Positions 1 to 9,429 are shown, counted from the first letter of the stretch. The stretch: DNA of 58,958 bases from an uncultured OCS116 cluster bacterium (GCA_902538185.1 CACBED010000002.1:1-58958); one strand, 5' to 3'. Made by a program: numbers and translations. Notes: generated by a model not told the origin, from the letters alone.

Positions 1-1605
1 TCTGGACAGGATGTAACAGTAAGCTATACAGTGACTGGAACGGCCACAGGTAGTGGTACCGATTATACACTAGCTAATGGAACGCTAACAATATCAGCGG
101 GTGATACATCTGGTACAATTACAATTGCAAGTATTGTTGACGATACATTAGATGAGGCAGATGAAACCGTTATTGTTACATTATCTAGCCCGAGTAATGC
201 AACACTCGGCTCTGATGATACACATACTTACACAATTACTGATAATGATAGCGCTCCAGTGGTCGACTTTAATTTAGCCGCATCAAGCGGCGCTGAGTCT
301 GTCTCATCAGCAACAATTGCTCTTGACCTATCTGCTGTATCATCCAAGACCGTAACGGTTGATTATGATGTAACTGGAACAGCAAGCGACTCCGGTGTTG
401 ATTATAACTTCATATTATCAAGCGGGACATTAACAATAAGCCCTGGATCTACATCCGGGGCACTTACAATTGGTAGTATTTCCGATGATAATCTTGATGA
501 AGTAAATGAAACTGTTATTGTCACATTATCAAACCCATCAAATGCTTCATTAGGAACTAACGATGTGCACACTTACACCATTATTGATAATGATGATCCG
601 CCGGCAATAGATTTTAATACAACAAGCTCAACGGGTGCCGAATCTGTGACCTCGAAAGCAATTACTGTTGATTTATCAGAAGTGTCAAGTAAAGACATCA
701 CTGTTGACTATACGGTAACGGGAACGGCCACAGGTGGCGGTACCGATTATACACTAGCTAATGGAACACTAACAATATCAGCTGGCGATACGACTGGTAC
801 AATCACAATTGCCAGTATTGTTAATGATACTTTGGATGAGACGGATGAAACTGTTATAATTACACTATCTAATCCATCTAATGCAACCGTGGGCTCTGAT
901 AGCATACATACTTATACCATCACGGACAATGACTCTGCTCCAACTATTGATTTTAATGCAACAAGCTCAAACGGCGCTGAATCAGTTAGCTCTAAGGTAC
1001 TTACTGTTGATTTATCTGCAGCCTCAGCCCAAGATGTAACAGTTGATTATACAGTAACTGGTACAGCAACAGGAGGTGGGACTGACTTCACGCTCGCTAA
1101 CGGGACCCTTACAATTGCAGCAGGCAACACATCAGGCACGATCACGATTGCAAGTATTGTCGATGATGCATTGGATGAGTCTGATGAAACAGTAATAATC
1201 ACTCTAGCCAATCCAACAAATGCAACACTTGGATCAGACGACACTCATACTTACACTATTACGGATAATGAGTTGCCAATAATCAATTTCAACGCTACAA
1301 GCTCTAGCGGACTTGAATCAACATCATCAGCAGCGATAACGGTTGGTTTAACATCTGCTCATAACTCAAATATAACAGTCGATTACACCATAACTGGTAC
1401 AGCGACAGGAAGTGGCACTGACTATACCCTAGCCAATGGTACACTAGTCATAACAGCAGGAAATACATCCGGCACCATTACCATTGCAAGCATAGTAGAT
1501 GATAATTTAGATGAAGGAGACGAAACCGTCATAATAACCCTATCAAACCCAACCGAAACTACCTTGGGTTCCGATATTGCTCATACATACTATATTAATG
1601 ACAAT
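1..1605 (+). repeat. Tandem ~340-bp repeats encoding Calx-beta domains
   Basis: Five in-frame DNA units, starting at about 1 (partial), 262, 607, 946 and 1282, are 336-345 bases long. Units 1 and 3 are close to identical over the stretch around ACGGCCACAGG and GATTATACACTAGC, while unit 2 is clearly more diverged. This alternating similarity suggests duplication or gene conversion between repeats. Confidence 0.8.
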
Positions 1606-3291
1606 GATGATACGACAAATCCTACAATTACCGCCACCATTCCAACTGATAATGCGACGAATGTCGATATTGATGAAAATATTGAAATAACCTTTAGTGA
1701 AGATGTGGATGTCGAGTCAGGAAATATTATCATATATAAATCAGACGATAATAGTGTTATAGAAACAATTGACGTGACGAGCGGGCAGGTAACGGGAACA
1801 GGCACTTCTACGATAATCATCGATCTAACCGATAACTTAGATTATGAAACAGAGTATTACATATTAATTTCTACGACAGCGTTCGATGATGAAAGCGGCA
1901 ACTCTTTTGCCGGGGTTACATCGAATACAGTGCTTAATTTTGAAACAAGAACAAGACTAACAGACCCAACAGAGAAAGATGACGTTGTTGAAATTCTTGA
2001 TGCTATGTCAACAATATCATCCAATTGGGCATTTAAAAATATGGGTGCTATGCAACACAGATTGAGCTGGCTTAATCGCATGTCACAAGTCGATAAAAAT
2101 CAATATGATTTAAAAATAAAATTCCATAATAAGTTTTTGGATGAGCTTGTAAATAATGACCAAAAAATTGAAACTTCTAGCGAAGCTTCCGAATGGCTCT
2201 CTGGGTTATCAGAGAAAGCAATCGACGAGCTTGTTTCTGTAAGCGGTGAGGATGACTGTAATGAAAGCCTTGCGAAGTTCGTGAGGGAGGATTGTCTTGA
2301 AAAATTCGATACTTTTATGAATGAAGAAATAGCAGTCATTCCGTCAGAGATGACACGCGAATATAAAAATGAAATCATTGATATTAAACAAAAATATACA
2401 AATATGCTCAAATCAAAACTCAATATTGATAATGATTGGGCAGCTTGGGTCACTGGGGAAATAACCCTTGCAAACGTTGATGGGCTCGACCCTCATGATA
2501 TTCAGTCTGAAGCTGTGTATATTGGGATTGATCGACACAGTATAAATTACGACTCTATATTTGGAATATCAATATCTTATGGAACTGATGATATAAAGGT
2601 TGGGTCTGATGAGTCTAAAGTGCAATCGGAAAATTATGCCCTGTCTCTCTATGGTTCCAAACAATATGGTTATCAAGATATACCGTTTATCGATGAGGCA
2701 ACAATAGAGTATGTCCTTGGCATTGGTAATCTAAATTTTGATACAACCAGAACAGATATAGGAGAGGTACTCTCTGGTGAAAGGACTGCTACTCAGGTAT
2801 TTGGATCATTAACAGTTCGAGGCAATAGCACAGAGGATGATCAAAAGATTATATCTCCTTACGCAAAAGGTGAGTTTAGCGTGACCGAATTTGACAGCTA
2901 TACAGAGACCGGTGGCGATACCTCATTAAATATAAGCGATCAAACATCTCATAGAGCAAATGTCTCAGTTGGTACTGATATCAGCCTGGTCTATAACCAT
3001 AATGATAATAATTATTTACCTTGGGTTAAATTTGAGTATGGATTATCGTTTGGAAGCGAGTCTGAAATAGAACTAGAATATCCATCAGAAACGGACCCCG
3101 TAACATATACAATCGATAAAGAGACAGAATTTAATGATTTCTGGAAAGTAGGAATTGGTATCGATTTATTCAAAGAGTCTAGTGAAACCATGGATGTATA
3201 TAGCTTTGGTCTCGGGTATGAATTCGAGAGCGGTGGTGTTGATCTCGATTATTCAAATAAATTCTATTTAGACTTCGAATGGGACTTCTAA
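1..3291 (+). CDS. Calx-beta repeat surface protein with C-terminal beta-barrel (5' end outside window)
   Basis: The reading frame is open from base 1, so the track start (GTG at 31) is inside the gene and the 5' part is missing. The visible 1096 residues begin with five Calx-beta-like repeats of 112-115 residues (the first partial), each with the pattern VTGTATG..DYTLANGTLTI and ending HTYTI.DND. A Big_5/SwmB-like Ig domain follows (about residues 535-660, ATIPTDNATNVD...ITFSEDV). Then comes a charged helical linker (about 665-820) and about 270 residues of alternating strands ending FYLDFEWDF with a terminal Phe, as in autotransporter or other outer-membrane barrels. The inferred role is a secreted adhesin or surface protein. 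The barrel call rests on strand pattern and terminal Phe only. The gene converges on a tRNA-Ser five bases away. Confidence 0.75.
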   Translation, partial: SGQDVTVSYTVTGTATGSGTDYTLANGTLTISAGDTSGTITIASIVDDTLDEADETVIVTLSSPSNATLGSDDTHTYTITDNDSAPVVDFNLAASSGAESVSSATIALDLSAVSSKTVTVDYDVTGTASDSGVDYNFILSSGTLTISPGSTSGALTIGSISDDNLDEVNETVIVTLSNPSNASLGTNDVHTYTIIDNDDPPAIDFNTTSSTGAESVTSKAITVDLSEVSSKDITVDYTVTGTATGGGTDYTLANGTLTISAGDTTGTITIASIVNDTLDETDETVIITLSNPSNATVGSDSIHTYTITDNDSAPTIDFNATSSNGAESVSSKVLTVDLSAASAQDVTVDYTVTGTATGGGTDFTLANGTLTIAAGNTSGTITIASIVDDALDESDETVIITLANPTNATLGSDDTHTYTITDNELPIINFNATSSSGLESTSSAAITVGLTSAHNSNITVDYTITGTATGSGTDYTLANGTLVITAGNTSGTITIASIVDDNLDEGDETVIITLSNPTETTLGSDIAHTYYINDNDDTTNPTITATIPTDNATNVDIDENIEITFSEDVDVESGNIIIYKSDDNSVIETIDVTSGQVTGTGTSTIIIDLTDNLDYETEYYILISTTAFDDESGNSFAGVTSNTVLNFETRTRLTDPTEKDDVVEILDAMSTISSNWAFKNMGAMQHRLSWLNRMSQVDKNQYDLKIKFHNKFLDELVNNDQKIETSSEASEWLSGLSEKAIDELVSVSGEDDCNESLAKFVREDCLEKFDTFMNEEIAVIPSEMTREYKNEIIDIKQKYTNMLKSKLNIDNDWAAWVTGEITLANVDGLDPHDIQSEAVYIGIDRHSINYDSIFGISISYGTDDIKVGSDESKVQSENYALSLYGSKQYGYQDIPFIDEATIEYVLGIGNLNFDTTRTDIGEVLSGERTATQVFGSLTVRGNSTEDDQKIISPYAKGEFSVTEFDSYTETGGDTSLNISDQTSHRANVSVGTDISLVYNHNDNNYLPWVKFEYGLSFGSESEIELEYPSETDPVTYTIDKETEFNDFWKVGIGIDLFKESSETMDVYSFGLGYEFESGGVDLDYSNKFYLDFEWDF

Positions 3292-3296
3292 AAACT

Positions 3297-3386
3297 TGGC
3301 GGAGGGAGAGGGATTTGAACCCCCGAACGAGTTACCCCGTTGCCGGCTTTCGAAACCGGTGCTTTCAACCACTCAGCCATCCCTCC
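3297..3386 (-). tRNA. tRNA-Ser (anticodon CGA)
   Basis: The reverse strand folds as a class II tRNA. The acceptor is GGAGGGA/TCCCTCC, the D-arm is GGCTGAGTGG, and the anticodon stem CCGGT/GCCGG carries loop TTCGAAA, so the anticodon is CGA (reads UCG). It has a long variable arm (CAACGGGGTAACTCGTTC), a GGTTCAAATCC T-arm, discriminator G and an encoded CCA. It lies five bases from the stop of the convergent Calx-beta gene and differs at about seven positions from the tRNA-Ser at 4519. Confidence 0.93.
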
Positions 3387-3409
3387 ATAAATATATAAGT
3401 TATATGAGC

Positions 3410-4465
3410 TTATAATTCCCCCTGATCAATCAGTTGTTGGAACATTTCCTGAATTGATTTTTTAATCGGTCTATATTTTAAATCTAGGCTTGTAATTGCC
3501 TTTTGATTATCTGCATTCCAACTATACCCCATGCACCCGGAAATCATTTTTCGTGTAATAGATTTATCGATGAGTGGGGCAATAAGCCACACCATCACTT
3601 TCGGCAATTCTTTTTTTGGCAAAGGGTACTGTGGATATTTTTCCTGAAGCATTTCTGAAAGTGATAAAAATGATGTAACTTCATTATACACAATATGTCT
3701 TCCATTAACACTATCAATGTATGCCGCATTCACATGCGCATCGGCAACATCTCTAACATCAACCATCCCAATCTCAAACTTTGGACAGCCGGCTTTGGAA
3801 GTACCATCACCTAGCTGCTTTATGAATTCATGTGATGCAGAAGTGGATTTACCAGATAAGCTTGGCCCAATAACCAGTGCGGGATTAATAACAACTAACT
3901 TCCATCGATTTTGTTTTTCTTCGATGCTCCAAGCTAATTTTTCAGCTAGTACTTTTGAGTAGGAATAAGGCTGATGATCTATTGTTGAGGTAGTATTCCA
4001 AATTTCTTCAGTCAGTATCTTATTTGGGGCATTTTGAATATCGATATGATCACCGAAGATAGCTGCACAAGAGCTTGTAATAATAACCTTTTTTACCGTT
4101 TGTATGCTATTAACTGACTCAAGCACATTTTTCGTACCCTCAACCGCAGGATTAATTAAATCTTTTTGTGCATCGTTAAATTTATATAAAAAAGGAGAGG
4201 CTACATGAAAAACAATTTCGCAATCTGCCATAGCTTTGTCATAAGATTTTGGTTCCATTAAATCGGCTTCAAAGAATAATATATTACCATCTCCTTTATT
4301 TGAGATTTTTTTTAGTGATTTAAGTTTTTCATCGTTTTGTGCATCACGTACTGGCGCGTGAACGGTAACACCTTTTTCAATTAGGCTTTTTGCAATCCAT
4401 CCGCCAACAAAGCCTGTTGATCCTGTCACAAGGACCGGTTTCGAGGTATCAATTTCTAGGGTCAT
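3410..4465 (-). CDS. NAD(P)-dependent SDR/epimerase, dihydroflavonol reductase-like
   Basis: This is an extended short-chain dehydrogenase of 351 residues. It shows the N-terminal Rossmann motif GSTGFVGGWIAKSL (GxxGxxG), an acidic DL patch, the ITSSCAAIFG segment with catalytic Ser, and the YSYSK Tyr-Lys pair. The layout resembles dihydroflavonol-4-reductase/cinnamoyl-CoA reductase-type carbonyl reductases; the substrate is unknown. The track start at 4594 is rejected because its first 43 codons run through the neighbouring tRNA-Ser. The ATG at 4465 begins MTLEIDTSKPVLVTG, the normal SDR beginning. The gene sits between two tRNA-Ser genes in the same orientation. Confidence 0.85.
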   Translation of the reverse strand: MTLEIDTSKPVLVTGSTGFVGGWIAKSLIEKGVTVHAPVRDAQNDEKLKSLKKISNKGDGNILFFEADLMEPKSYDKAMADCEIVFHVASPFLYKFNDAQKDLINPAVEGTKNVLESVNSIQTVKKVIITSSCAAIFGDHIDIQNAPNKILTEEIWNTTSTIDHQPYSYSKVLAEKLAWSIEEKQNRWKLVVINPALVIGPSLSGKSTSASHEFIKQLGDGTSKAGCPKFEIGMVDVRDVADAHVNAAYIDSVNGRHIVYNEVTSFLSLSEMLQEKYPQYPLPKKELPKVMVWLIAPLIDKSITRKMISGCMGYSWNADNQKAITSLDLKYRPIKKSIQEMFQQLIDQGEL

Positions 4466-4518
4466 AAAAGTTTTATAATATATATTTTGAAATAAATATA
4501 GATTTTTAAGCAGAAAAA

Positions 4519-4608
4519 TGGCGGAGGGGGAGGGATTCGAACCCCCGAACGAGTTGCCCCGTTGCCGGTTTTCAAGACCGGTGCTTTCAACCACTCAGCC
4601 ACCCCTCC
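4519..4608 (-). tRNA. tRNA-Ser (anticodon TGA)
   Basis: The reverse strand folds as a class II tRNA with acceptor GGAGGGG/CCCCTCC, anticodon stem CCGGT/ACCGG and loop CTTGAAA, giving anticodon TGA. The long variable arm is CAACGGGGCAACTCGTTC, the T-arm is GGTTCGAATCC, the discriminator is G and CCA is encoded. It is very similar to the CGA isoacceptor at 3297 and in the same orientation, so the two form direct repeats about 1.2 kb apart. Confidence 0.94.
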
Positions 4609-4713
4609 GGCAAATTTATTTATATATGCGAATTTTGGTGTTGTCTAATGATTATTTACGGTATCATCTCACATGTTGATGGTATATATTTATCAATAAA
4701 TATGCAGGGCTTA

Positions 4714-5094
4714 ATGGATTTTAATTGGAAAAACTGGTCAAACGGACAGAAGCTTATTTTCGTGAGTTCAGCAGTTGCTGTGGCATCTTTATTGTTACCC
4801 TGGGCAGACATGGGACTGATATCTGTAAATGGTTTTGCGCAGCAAGGCTATTTGCTCTTCGTTTTTTTTATTTATCCGCTCGCTCGAGTATTAAAATCAA
4901 ATCCAATCAAGCCATTATACGGCTTTATATCGAGCGGTCTTGCTGTCATATGCTCCATATCTTTTGCTTTATCAAAGACTGTTGAGGTTTTTGAGACATC
5001 AGTTAATCTGTCTGGAAGTGGGCTTGTTTTATTTATAATATGCTCAATTACACTCGTTATAGGTGTTTACATGGCAAGAGAGCAAAATAAATAG
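4714..5094 (+). CDS. Small four-TM membrane protein of unknown function
   Basis: The 126-residue product has about four hydrophobic segments (around LIFVSSAVAVASLLLPW, GYLLFVFFIYPLA, YGFISSGLAVICSISFA and GLVLFIICSITLVIGVYM) and a short charged tail, so it is probably an inner-membrane protein. I do not recognise a family. The track starts at 4648. I prefer the ATG at 4714 because AGGG lies just upstream and the product then begins MDFNWKNWSNGQK; an ATG at 4702 is also possible. It stands alone between the tRNA-Ser and the aap operon. Confidence 0.6.
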   Translation: MDFNWKNWSNGQKLIFVSSAVAVASLLLPWADMGLISVNGFAQQGYLLFVFFIYPLARVLKSNPIKPLYGFISSGLAVICSISFALSKTVEVFETSVNLSGSGLVLFIICSITLVIGVYMAREQNK

Positions 5095-5291
5095 GCAAGA
5101 TGCTCAATAAGGCATCAATCATGATTATTTAATTAATTAATTTCAGTTATTTACAGAATTTACTTGTTTTAAATACTGAAACTTATTACGATCCTAAAAG
5201 TTAACTTTTTTTTAATTATTTTTTTGGGCTTAAAATTAGATTAAATTGTATTTATTTCGAAGCTCAAATTGACTATTTTAAGGAGATAAAT
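5095..5291 (+). promoter_or_regulatory. AT-rich leader upstream of aapJ
   Basis: This 197-base gap must hold the promoter of the aap operon. It is very AT-rich with T-runs (CTTTTTTTTAATTATTTTTTTGG) and ends in a strong ribosome-binding site (AAGGAGATAAATATG). I cannot pick a convincing -35/-10 pair or a named operator by eye. Confidence 0.4.
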
Positions 5292-6311
5292 ATGAAAAAA
5301 ATTAGTTTATTATTAGGAGCTTTTGCTCTAATTGGTTTCACATACAGTTCTGTTGCAACCGCATCCACACTTGAAGAAGTTCAAGCACGTGGTGAGTTAG
5401 TTTGCGGTGTTTCTGGTGGAGTTGCGGGCTTCTCAGCACCTAACGATGCTGGTAGAATGGTCGGAATTGACGCTGCAGTATGTGATGCTGTAGCTGCTGC
5501 AGTTTTAGGTGATGCCGATGCAGTTAAATATGTACCATTAACTGCTGCTGAGCGTTTTACTGCTCTATCAGCTGGTGAAGTTGATGTACTATCACGTAAC
5601 ACAACACACACTCTCACAAGAGATGCAACACTAGGTGTTAACTTTACCTACTATAACTTTATCGATGGTCAAGGCTTCATGGTTGCAAAGGCTGATGGTC
5701 TTTCATCAGTTATGGATCTAGATGGTGCAAGTATTTGTGTTCAAGCTGGTACAACTACTGAGCTAAATATGGCTGACTATTTTAGAAATAAAGGACTAGA
5801 CTACACACCTGTTGGGTACTCTACATCCACTGCAACTAGAGAAGGCCTTGAGGGTGGTGCATGTGATGCAATTACTTCAGATGCATCTCAATTAGCAGCT
5901 CTACGTTCAGAAACTGCAGATCCATCTGCTTGGACAATGCTACCAGAGATTATTTCTAAAGAGCCTCTAGGTCCTGTTGTCCGTCAAGGTGACGACCAGT
6001 GGATGGATATTGTAACATGGACACTACACGCAATGATCAATGCTGAAGAGCTTGGTATTGACTCATCAAATGTGGATGCTATGAGAGCTGACTCACCAAA
6101 TCCAAGCGTTGCAAGGATTGTCGGTTCAGAAGGTGAAACTGGTCCATCACTTGGACTTTCACAAGACTGGGCTTACCAGGTTATTAAGCAAGTTGGTAAC
6201 TACGGCGAAGTCTATGAAAAACATGTAGAACCACTTGGTATTGCAAGAGCTGGTTCAGTAAATGATTTATGGACACGTGGCGGTATTATATACTCACCAC
6301 CTCTTCGTTAA
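5292..6311 (+). CDS. aapJ: General L-amino-acid ABC transporter, periplasmic binding protein
   Basis: The 339-residue product is the usual AapJ/YhdW length. A signal peptide (MKKISLLLGAFALIGFTYSS...ATAS) is followed by the mature SBP_bac_3 fold starting TLEEVQARGELVCGVSG. Family motifs include GIDAAVCDAVAAAVLGD, EVDVLSRNTTHTLTRD and the C-terminal NDLWTRGGIIYSPPLR. The protein binds polar and other L-amino acids in the periplasm and passes them to AapQM. A canonical AAGGAG ribosome-binding site sits before the ATG. A strong stem-loop directly follows the stop, separating aapJ from the permease genes and fitting excess production of the binding protein. Confidence 0.95.
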   Translation: MKKISLLLGAFALIGFTYSSVATASTLEEVQARGELVCGVSGGVAGFSAPNDAGRMVGIDAAVCDAVAAAVLGDADAVKYVPLTAAERFTALSAGEVDVLSRNTTHTLTRDATLGVNFTYYNFIDGQGFMVAKADGLSSVMDLDGASICVQAGTTTELNMADYFRNKGLDYTPVGYSTSTATREGLEGGACDAITSDASQLAALRSETADPSAWTMLPEIISKEPLGPVVRQGDDQWMDIVTWTLHAMINAEELGIDSSNVDAMRADSPNPSVARIVGSEGETGPSLGLSQDWAYQVIKQVGNYGEVYEKHVEPLGIARAGSVNDLWTRGGIIYSPPLR

Positions 6312-6325
6312 ATCATGCAATAATA

Positions 6326-6357
6326 ATTGGTCAAAGGCATTATTGCCTTTGGCCAAT
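6326..6357 (+). terminator. Strong stem-loop between aapJ and aapQ
   Basis: Arms 6326-6339 and 6344-6357 pair over 14 positions with one G-U (core CAAAGGCA / TGCCTTTG) around a TTAT loop, followed by a T-rich stretch (ACTTTCTTTT). It fits a partial terminator or a 3' mRNA-stabilising element after a highly expressed binding-protein gene. The track start of the next ORF (TTG at 6327) falls inside the stem. Confidence 0.75.
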
Positions 6358-6377
6358 ACTTTCTTTTGGATAAAATC

Positions 6378-7556
6378 GTGGGTAGATCTCCATCAAATAT
6401 ATACCAAAACCCAAAATTTAGGTCTGCAATAATACAGGCAATACTTGTCTTTATTGTCTTTTATACCTTCTACTCACTATATCAAACTACTGTTTTTAAC
6501 CTCGAAGAGAGAGGAATCAAAACGAGCACATCGTTTTTTGATCAGGTTGCGCCATTTAAAGTTGGCTTCAGTCCATTCTTAAATTTTGAGTTGGGTGAAA
6601 CGACATATATTGAAGTATTTTATATCGGTGTGCTAAATACATTGCTTGTGGCAGTCCTGGGTATAATTGCTGCAACATTACTAGGGTTTTTTATTGGTAT
6701 ACTGCGCTCCTCTAATAACTGGTTAGCACAAAAATTCGCTCTTATCTACGTTGAAATTTTTAGAAACATGCCATTATTACTACAAATAATGTTTTGGAAT
6801 TTTGCAATATTTCTGGCATTTCTCCCACCTCCCAAACAATCACTAGAATTTGGTGCATTTTACTTAAATGGTCGAGGCCTTCAAACACCCGTTCCGATTG
6901 TAGAAAATAATTTTCTTTTTAAGGTATGGCTGGGGATTTTAATATTTTCTATTATTGCGAGCTTTATTTTTCGAAATTGGGCAAAAAAAAGGCGCGATCA
7001 AACGGGCAAATCACTTCCCGTTCTGGGTATTTCTCTCTCTGTCATTATTATAATAGGAATATCCAGTTTTTATATCTTAGGCAAACCTTTTGCTGTTGAT
7101 TTACCCGTACTTGGCAAGTTTAACTTTAAAGGCGGAGGTCAGCTACCATTACCTCTATTTTCGCTTTGGTTTGCGCTCACAGTATATACATCTGCATTTA
7201 TTGCTGAAAATGTTAGAGCTGGTATTGCATCTGTATCAAAAGGGCAAATTGAAGCGGCTCGATCCATCGGGCTTACAAGACCTCAGATGGTAAAGCTTAT
7301 AATCATTCCTCAGGCTCTAAGGGTTATAATTCCGCCGACTATAAGTCAATATTTGAACCTCACAAAAAATTCATCACTAGCCATGGCTGTTGGTTATGAG
7401 GAAGTTGTGGCTGTCTGGGCAAACATATCTTTAAATCAAACAGGTCAGGCGTTAATTATCATCGCTATGACCATTATATTTTTCGAAATTTGTAGTCTAT
7501 TCACATCATTCATATTGAACATCTATAATAGACGAATACAAATTACAGAGCGCTAA
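6378..7556 (+). CDS. aapQ: General L-amino-acid ABC transporter permease AapQ
   Basis: This is an inner-membrane permease with several TM segments. The C-terminal BPD_transp_1 domain carries the EAA loop (IEAARSIGLTRPQMVKL... PQALRVIIPP). The N-terminal motif RSPSNIYQNPKFRSAI and the LEERGI segment are typical of AapQ/YhdX. The track starts at TTG 6327, which lies within a strong hairpin. I prefer GTG at 6378 (392 residues), just before the conserved GRSPSNIY, with a weak GGAT upstream; a TTG at 6366 is an alternative. It is followed two bases after its stop by aapM. With AapM it forms the channel for amino acids delivered by AapJ. Confidence 0.9.
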   Translation: MGRSPSNIYQNPKFRSAIIQAILVFIVFYTFYSLYQTTVFNLEERGIKTSTSFFDQVAPFKVGFSPFLNFELGETTYIEVFYIGVLNTLLVAVLGIIAATLLGFFIGILRSSNNWLAQKFALIYVEIFRNMPLLLQIMFWNFAIFLAFLPPPKQSLEFGAFYLNGRGLQTPVPIVENNFLFKVWLGILIFSIIASFIFRNWAKKRRDQTGKSLPVLGISLSVIIIIGISSFYILGKPFAVDLPVLGKFNFKGGGQLPLPLFSLWFALTVYTSAFIAENVRAGIASVSKGQIEAARSIGLTRPQMVKLIIIPQALRVIIPPTISQYLNLTKNSSLAMAVGYEEVVAVWANISLNQTGQALIIIAMTIIFFEICSLFTSFILNIYNRRIQITER

Positions 7557-7558
7557 CT

Positions 7559-8686
7559 ATGACTATGAACACAGTAAAATTTGAAAAACTACCAGATCGG
7601 CTGCCTCCTGTAAACACTGTTGGATGGGTGGCTTGGGTTAAGCAAAATTTATTTGGCTCTGTTTCGAATACCATAATTACACTCTTATTTTTCTACTTGA
7701 TATTCTTGTATATCCCACCTTTCTTAGAATGGTCTGTATTTAATGCCAATATATCAGGCAGTGATAGAAGTATATGTGATGAAAATAGATCTGGCGCATG
7801 CTGGACCTTTATAAAGGTTAGAATGGAGCAATTATTATTTGGGTTATATTTTGCACAAAACCCTGATCAAATGTGGAGACCAATAATGGCATTTATTGTC
7901 TTTGGCGGTCTTCTCACGCCTTTAGCAATTGACAGAACTCCATATAAAAAATGGTTATTGCTTATTTTGTTAGTGGCATATCCTATTTTCTTTATCTCAT
8001 TGGTTGGCGGTGGGGTTTTTGGAATACCTAAGTCAGATGCGAGCGAATGGGGCGGTTTATTGCTAACATTTACTCTTGCATTCGTTGGGATTGTTTTAGC
8101 CTTGCCCCTTGGCATATTATTAGCGCTCGGAAGGCGCTCTAAGATGCCAGTTGTTCGATCCTTTAGCATAATATATATAGAGTTTTGGCGTGGTACCCCA
8201 TTAATTACCATACTATTCATGGCCTCAGTCATGCTGCCATTATTTTTTCCATCTGGCGTAGAATTTGATAAAGTTGTCAGAGCCATGATTGGAATTACAC
8301 TATTTCAATCTGCTTATACCGCTGAAGCTGTCAGAGGAGGCTTACAAGCCCTAGATAAAGGCCAAACTGAAGCATCCATGGCACTAGGCATGGGCTATTG
8401 GCAGCAAACTATATTTATAATCTTACCACAAGCATTGCGCATATCAATTCCATCAATCGTGAATACTTTCATTGCATTATTTAAAGATACATCACTGGTC
8501 TCAATTATTGGCTTGCTTGATTTATTAAAAATTGCACAAAATTCTTCTCGCTCTTTAGATTGGAATGGGTATGATATTGAAGCATATATGTTTGCTGGTT
8601 TAGTTTTTTGGATATTCTGCTTTGGAATGTCCATTTATAGTCAGAAATTAGAAAGAAAACTCGATACGGATAGGAACGTTGAATGA
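7559..8686 (+). CDS. aapM: General L-amino-acid ABC transporter permease AapM
   Basis: The 375-residue inner-membrane permease has a first TM near residues 35-55, a large periplasmic loop with Cys residues ([12 protein letters not shown]) and a C-terminal BPD_transp_1 domain. The EAA loop is [22 protein letters not shown], split here as [12 protein letters not shown] and [12 protein letters not shown]. It pairs with AapQ to form the translocation pore. It starts two bases after the aapQ stop, and its own stop overlaps the aapP start in an ATGA, implying translational coupling. The short cytoplasmic N-terminus ([16 protein letters not shown]) is typical of the family. Confidence 0.94.
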   Translation: MTMNTVKFEKLPDRLPPVNTVGWVAWVKQNLFGSVSNTIITLLFFYLIFLYIPPFLEWSVFNANISGSDRSICDENRSGACWTFIKVRMEQLLFGLYFAQNPDQMWRPIMAFIVFGGLLTPLAIDRTPYKKWLLLILLVAYPIFFISLVGGGVFGIPKSDASEWGGLLLTFTLAFVGIVLALPLGILLALGRRSKMPVVRSFSIIYIEFWRGTPLITILFMASVMLPLFFPSGVEFDKVVRAMIGITLFQSAYTAEAVRGGLQALDKGQTEASMALGMGYWQQTIFIILPQALRISIPSIVNTFIALFKDTSLVSIIGLLDLLKIAQNSSRSLDWNGYDIEAYMFAGLVFWIFCFGMSIYSQKLERKLDTDRNVE

Positions 8687-9429
8687 CAAAAAGTGACTCA
8701 ATAATTAAAATTTCTAAACTGAATAAGTGGTATGGCAAATTTCATGCTCTTAAAGACATCGACTTGTCAGTTGGTAGAACAGAGAAAATCGTTATTTGCG
8801 GTCCGTCTGGTTCAGGTAAGTCCACGCTTATACGATGCATTAATCGCCTTGAGGTACATCAAGAGGGCTCTATACAAGTTGATGGTATTGAATTAACTGA
8901 TGATATAAAACAAATAACCGAGATTAGGAGTGATGTCGGTATGGTATTCCAGCATTTCAATCTATTTCCTCACCTCACTGTTCTTGAAAATTGCTCTTTA
9001 GCGCCGATATGGGTTAGAAAAAAATCAAAAGTTGAAGCAGAAGAGATGGCGATGCAACTCCTTGAAAAAGTTCGAATACCTGACCAAGCCGATAAATATC
9101 CAGGACAATTATCAGGTGGTCAGCAGCAAAGAGTTGCCATTGCACGTGCCTTATGTATGCAGCCGCGAATTATGCTATTCGATGAACCTACGTCCGCTCT
9201 TGATCCTGAAATGATAAAAGAGGTGCTAGAGACAATGATTGAGCTCGCAGACTCTGGAATGACTATGATCGTTGTTACGCACGAAATGGGTTTTGCTAAT
9301 AGGGTTGCGGATAGAATTATATTTATGGATGAAGGGCAAATTGTCGAGCAAAACGATCCTGAGTCATTTTTTAAAAATCCAGAGTCAGACAGAACAAAAC
9401 TTTTCTTGAGCCAGATTTTAGATCATTAA
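8683..9429 (+). CDS. aapP: General L-amino-acid ABC transporter ATPase AapP
   Basis: The 248-residue ABC ATPase has Walker [10 protein letters not shown], a Q-loop ([12 protein letters not shown]), signature [15 protein letters not shown], Walker [14 protein letters not shown] and H-loop VVTHEMGFA. The set is that of the polar amino-acid transporter ATPases (AapP/GlnQ). It powers AapQM from the cytoplasmic side. The start overlaps the aapM stop by four bases. It is the last gene of aapJQMP; no clear terminator hairpin follows before the next small gene. Confidence 0.95.
   Translation: MTKSDSIIKISKLNKWYGKFHALKDIDLSVGRTEKIVICGPSGSGKSTLIRCINRLEVHQEGSIQVDGIELTDDIKQITEIRSDVGMVFQHFNLFPHLTVLENCSLAPIWVRKKSKVEAEEMAMQLLEKVRIPDQADKYPGQLSGGQQQRVAIARALCMQPRIMLFDEPTSALDPEMIKEVLETMIELADSGMTMIVVTHEMGFANRVADRIIFMDEGQIVEQNDPESFFKNPESDRTKLFLSQILDH

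Noticed and set aside
1-1605. CRISPR-like array from the regular repeats
   Set aside because: The repeats are about 340 bp, in frame and encode Calx-beta domains. No short repeats with unique spacers occur anywhere in the window.
2100-2453. Minus-strand 117-aa ORF inside the Calx-beta protein
   Set aside because: It lies wholly within a strong coding frame and is low-complexity Ser/Phe/Leu-rich.
3410-4594. Track ORF start of the SDR gene at 4594
   Set aside because: The first 43 codons translate the tRNA-Ser(TGA) and its flank. The SDR Rossmann start fits ATG 4465.
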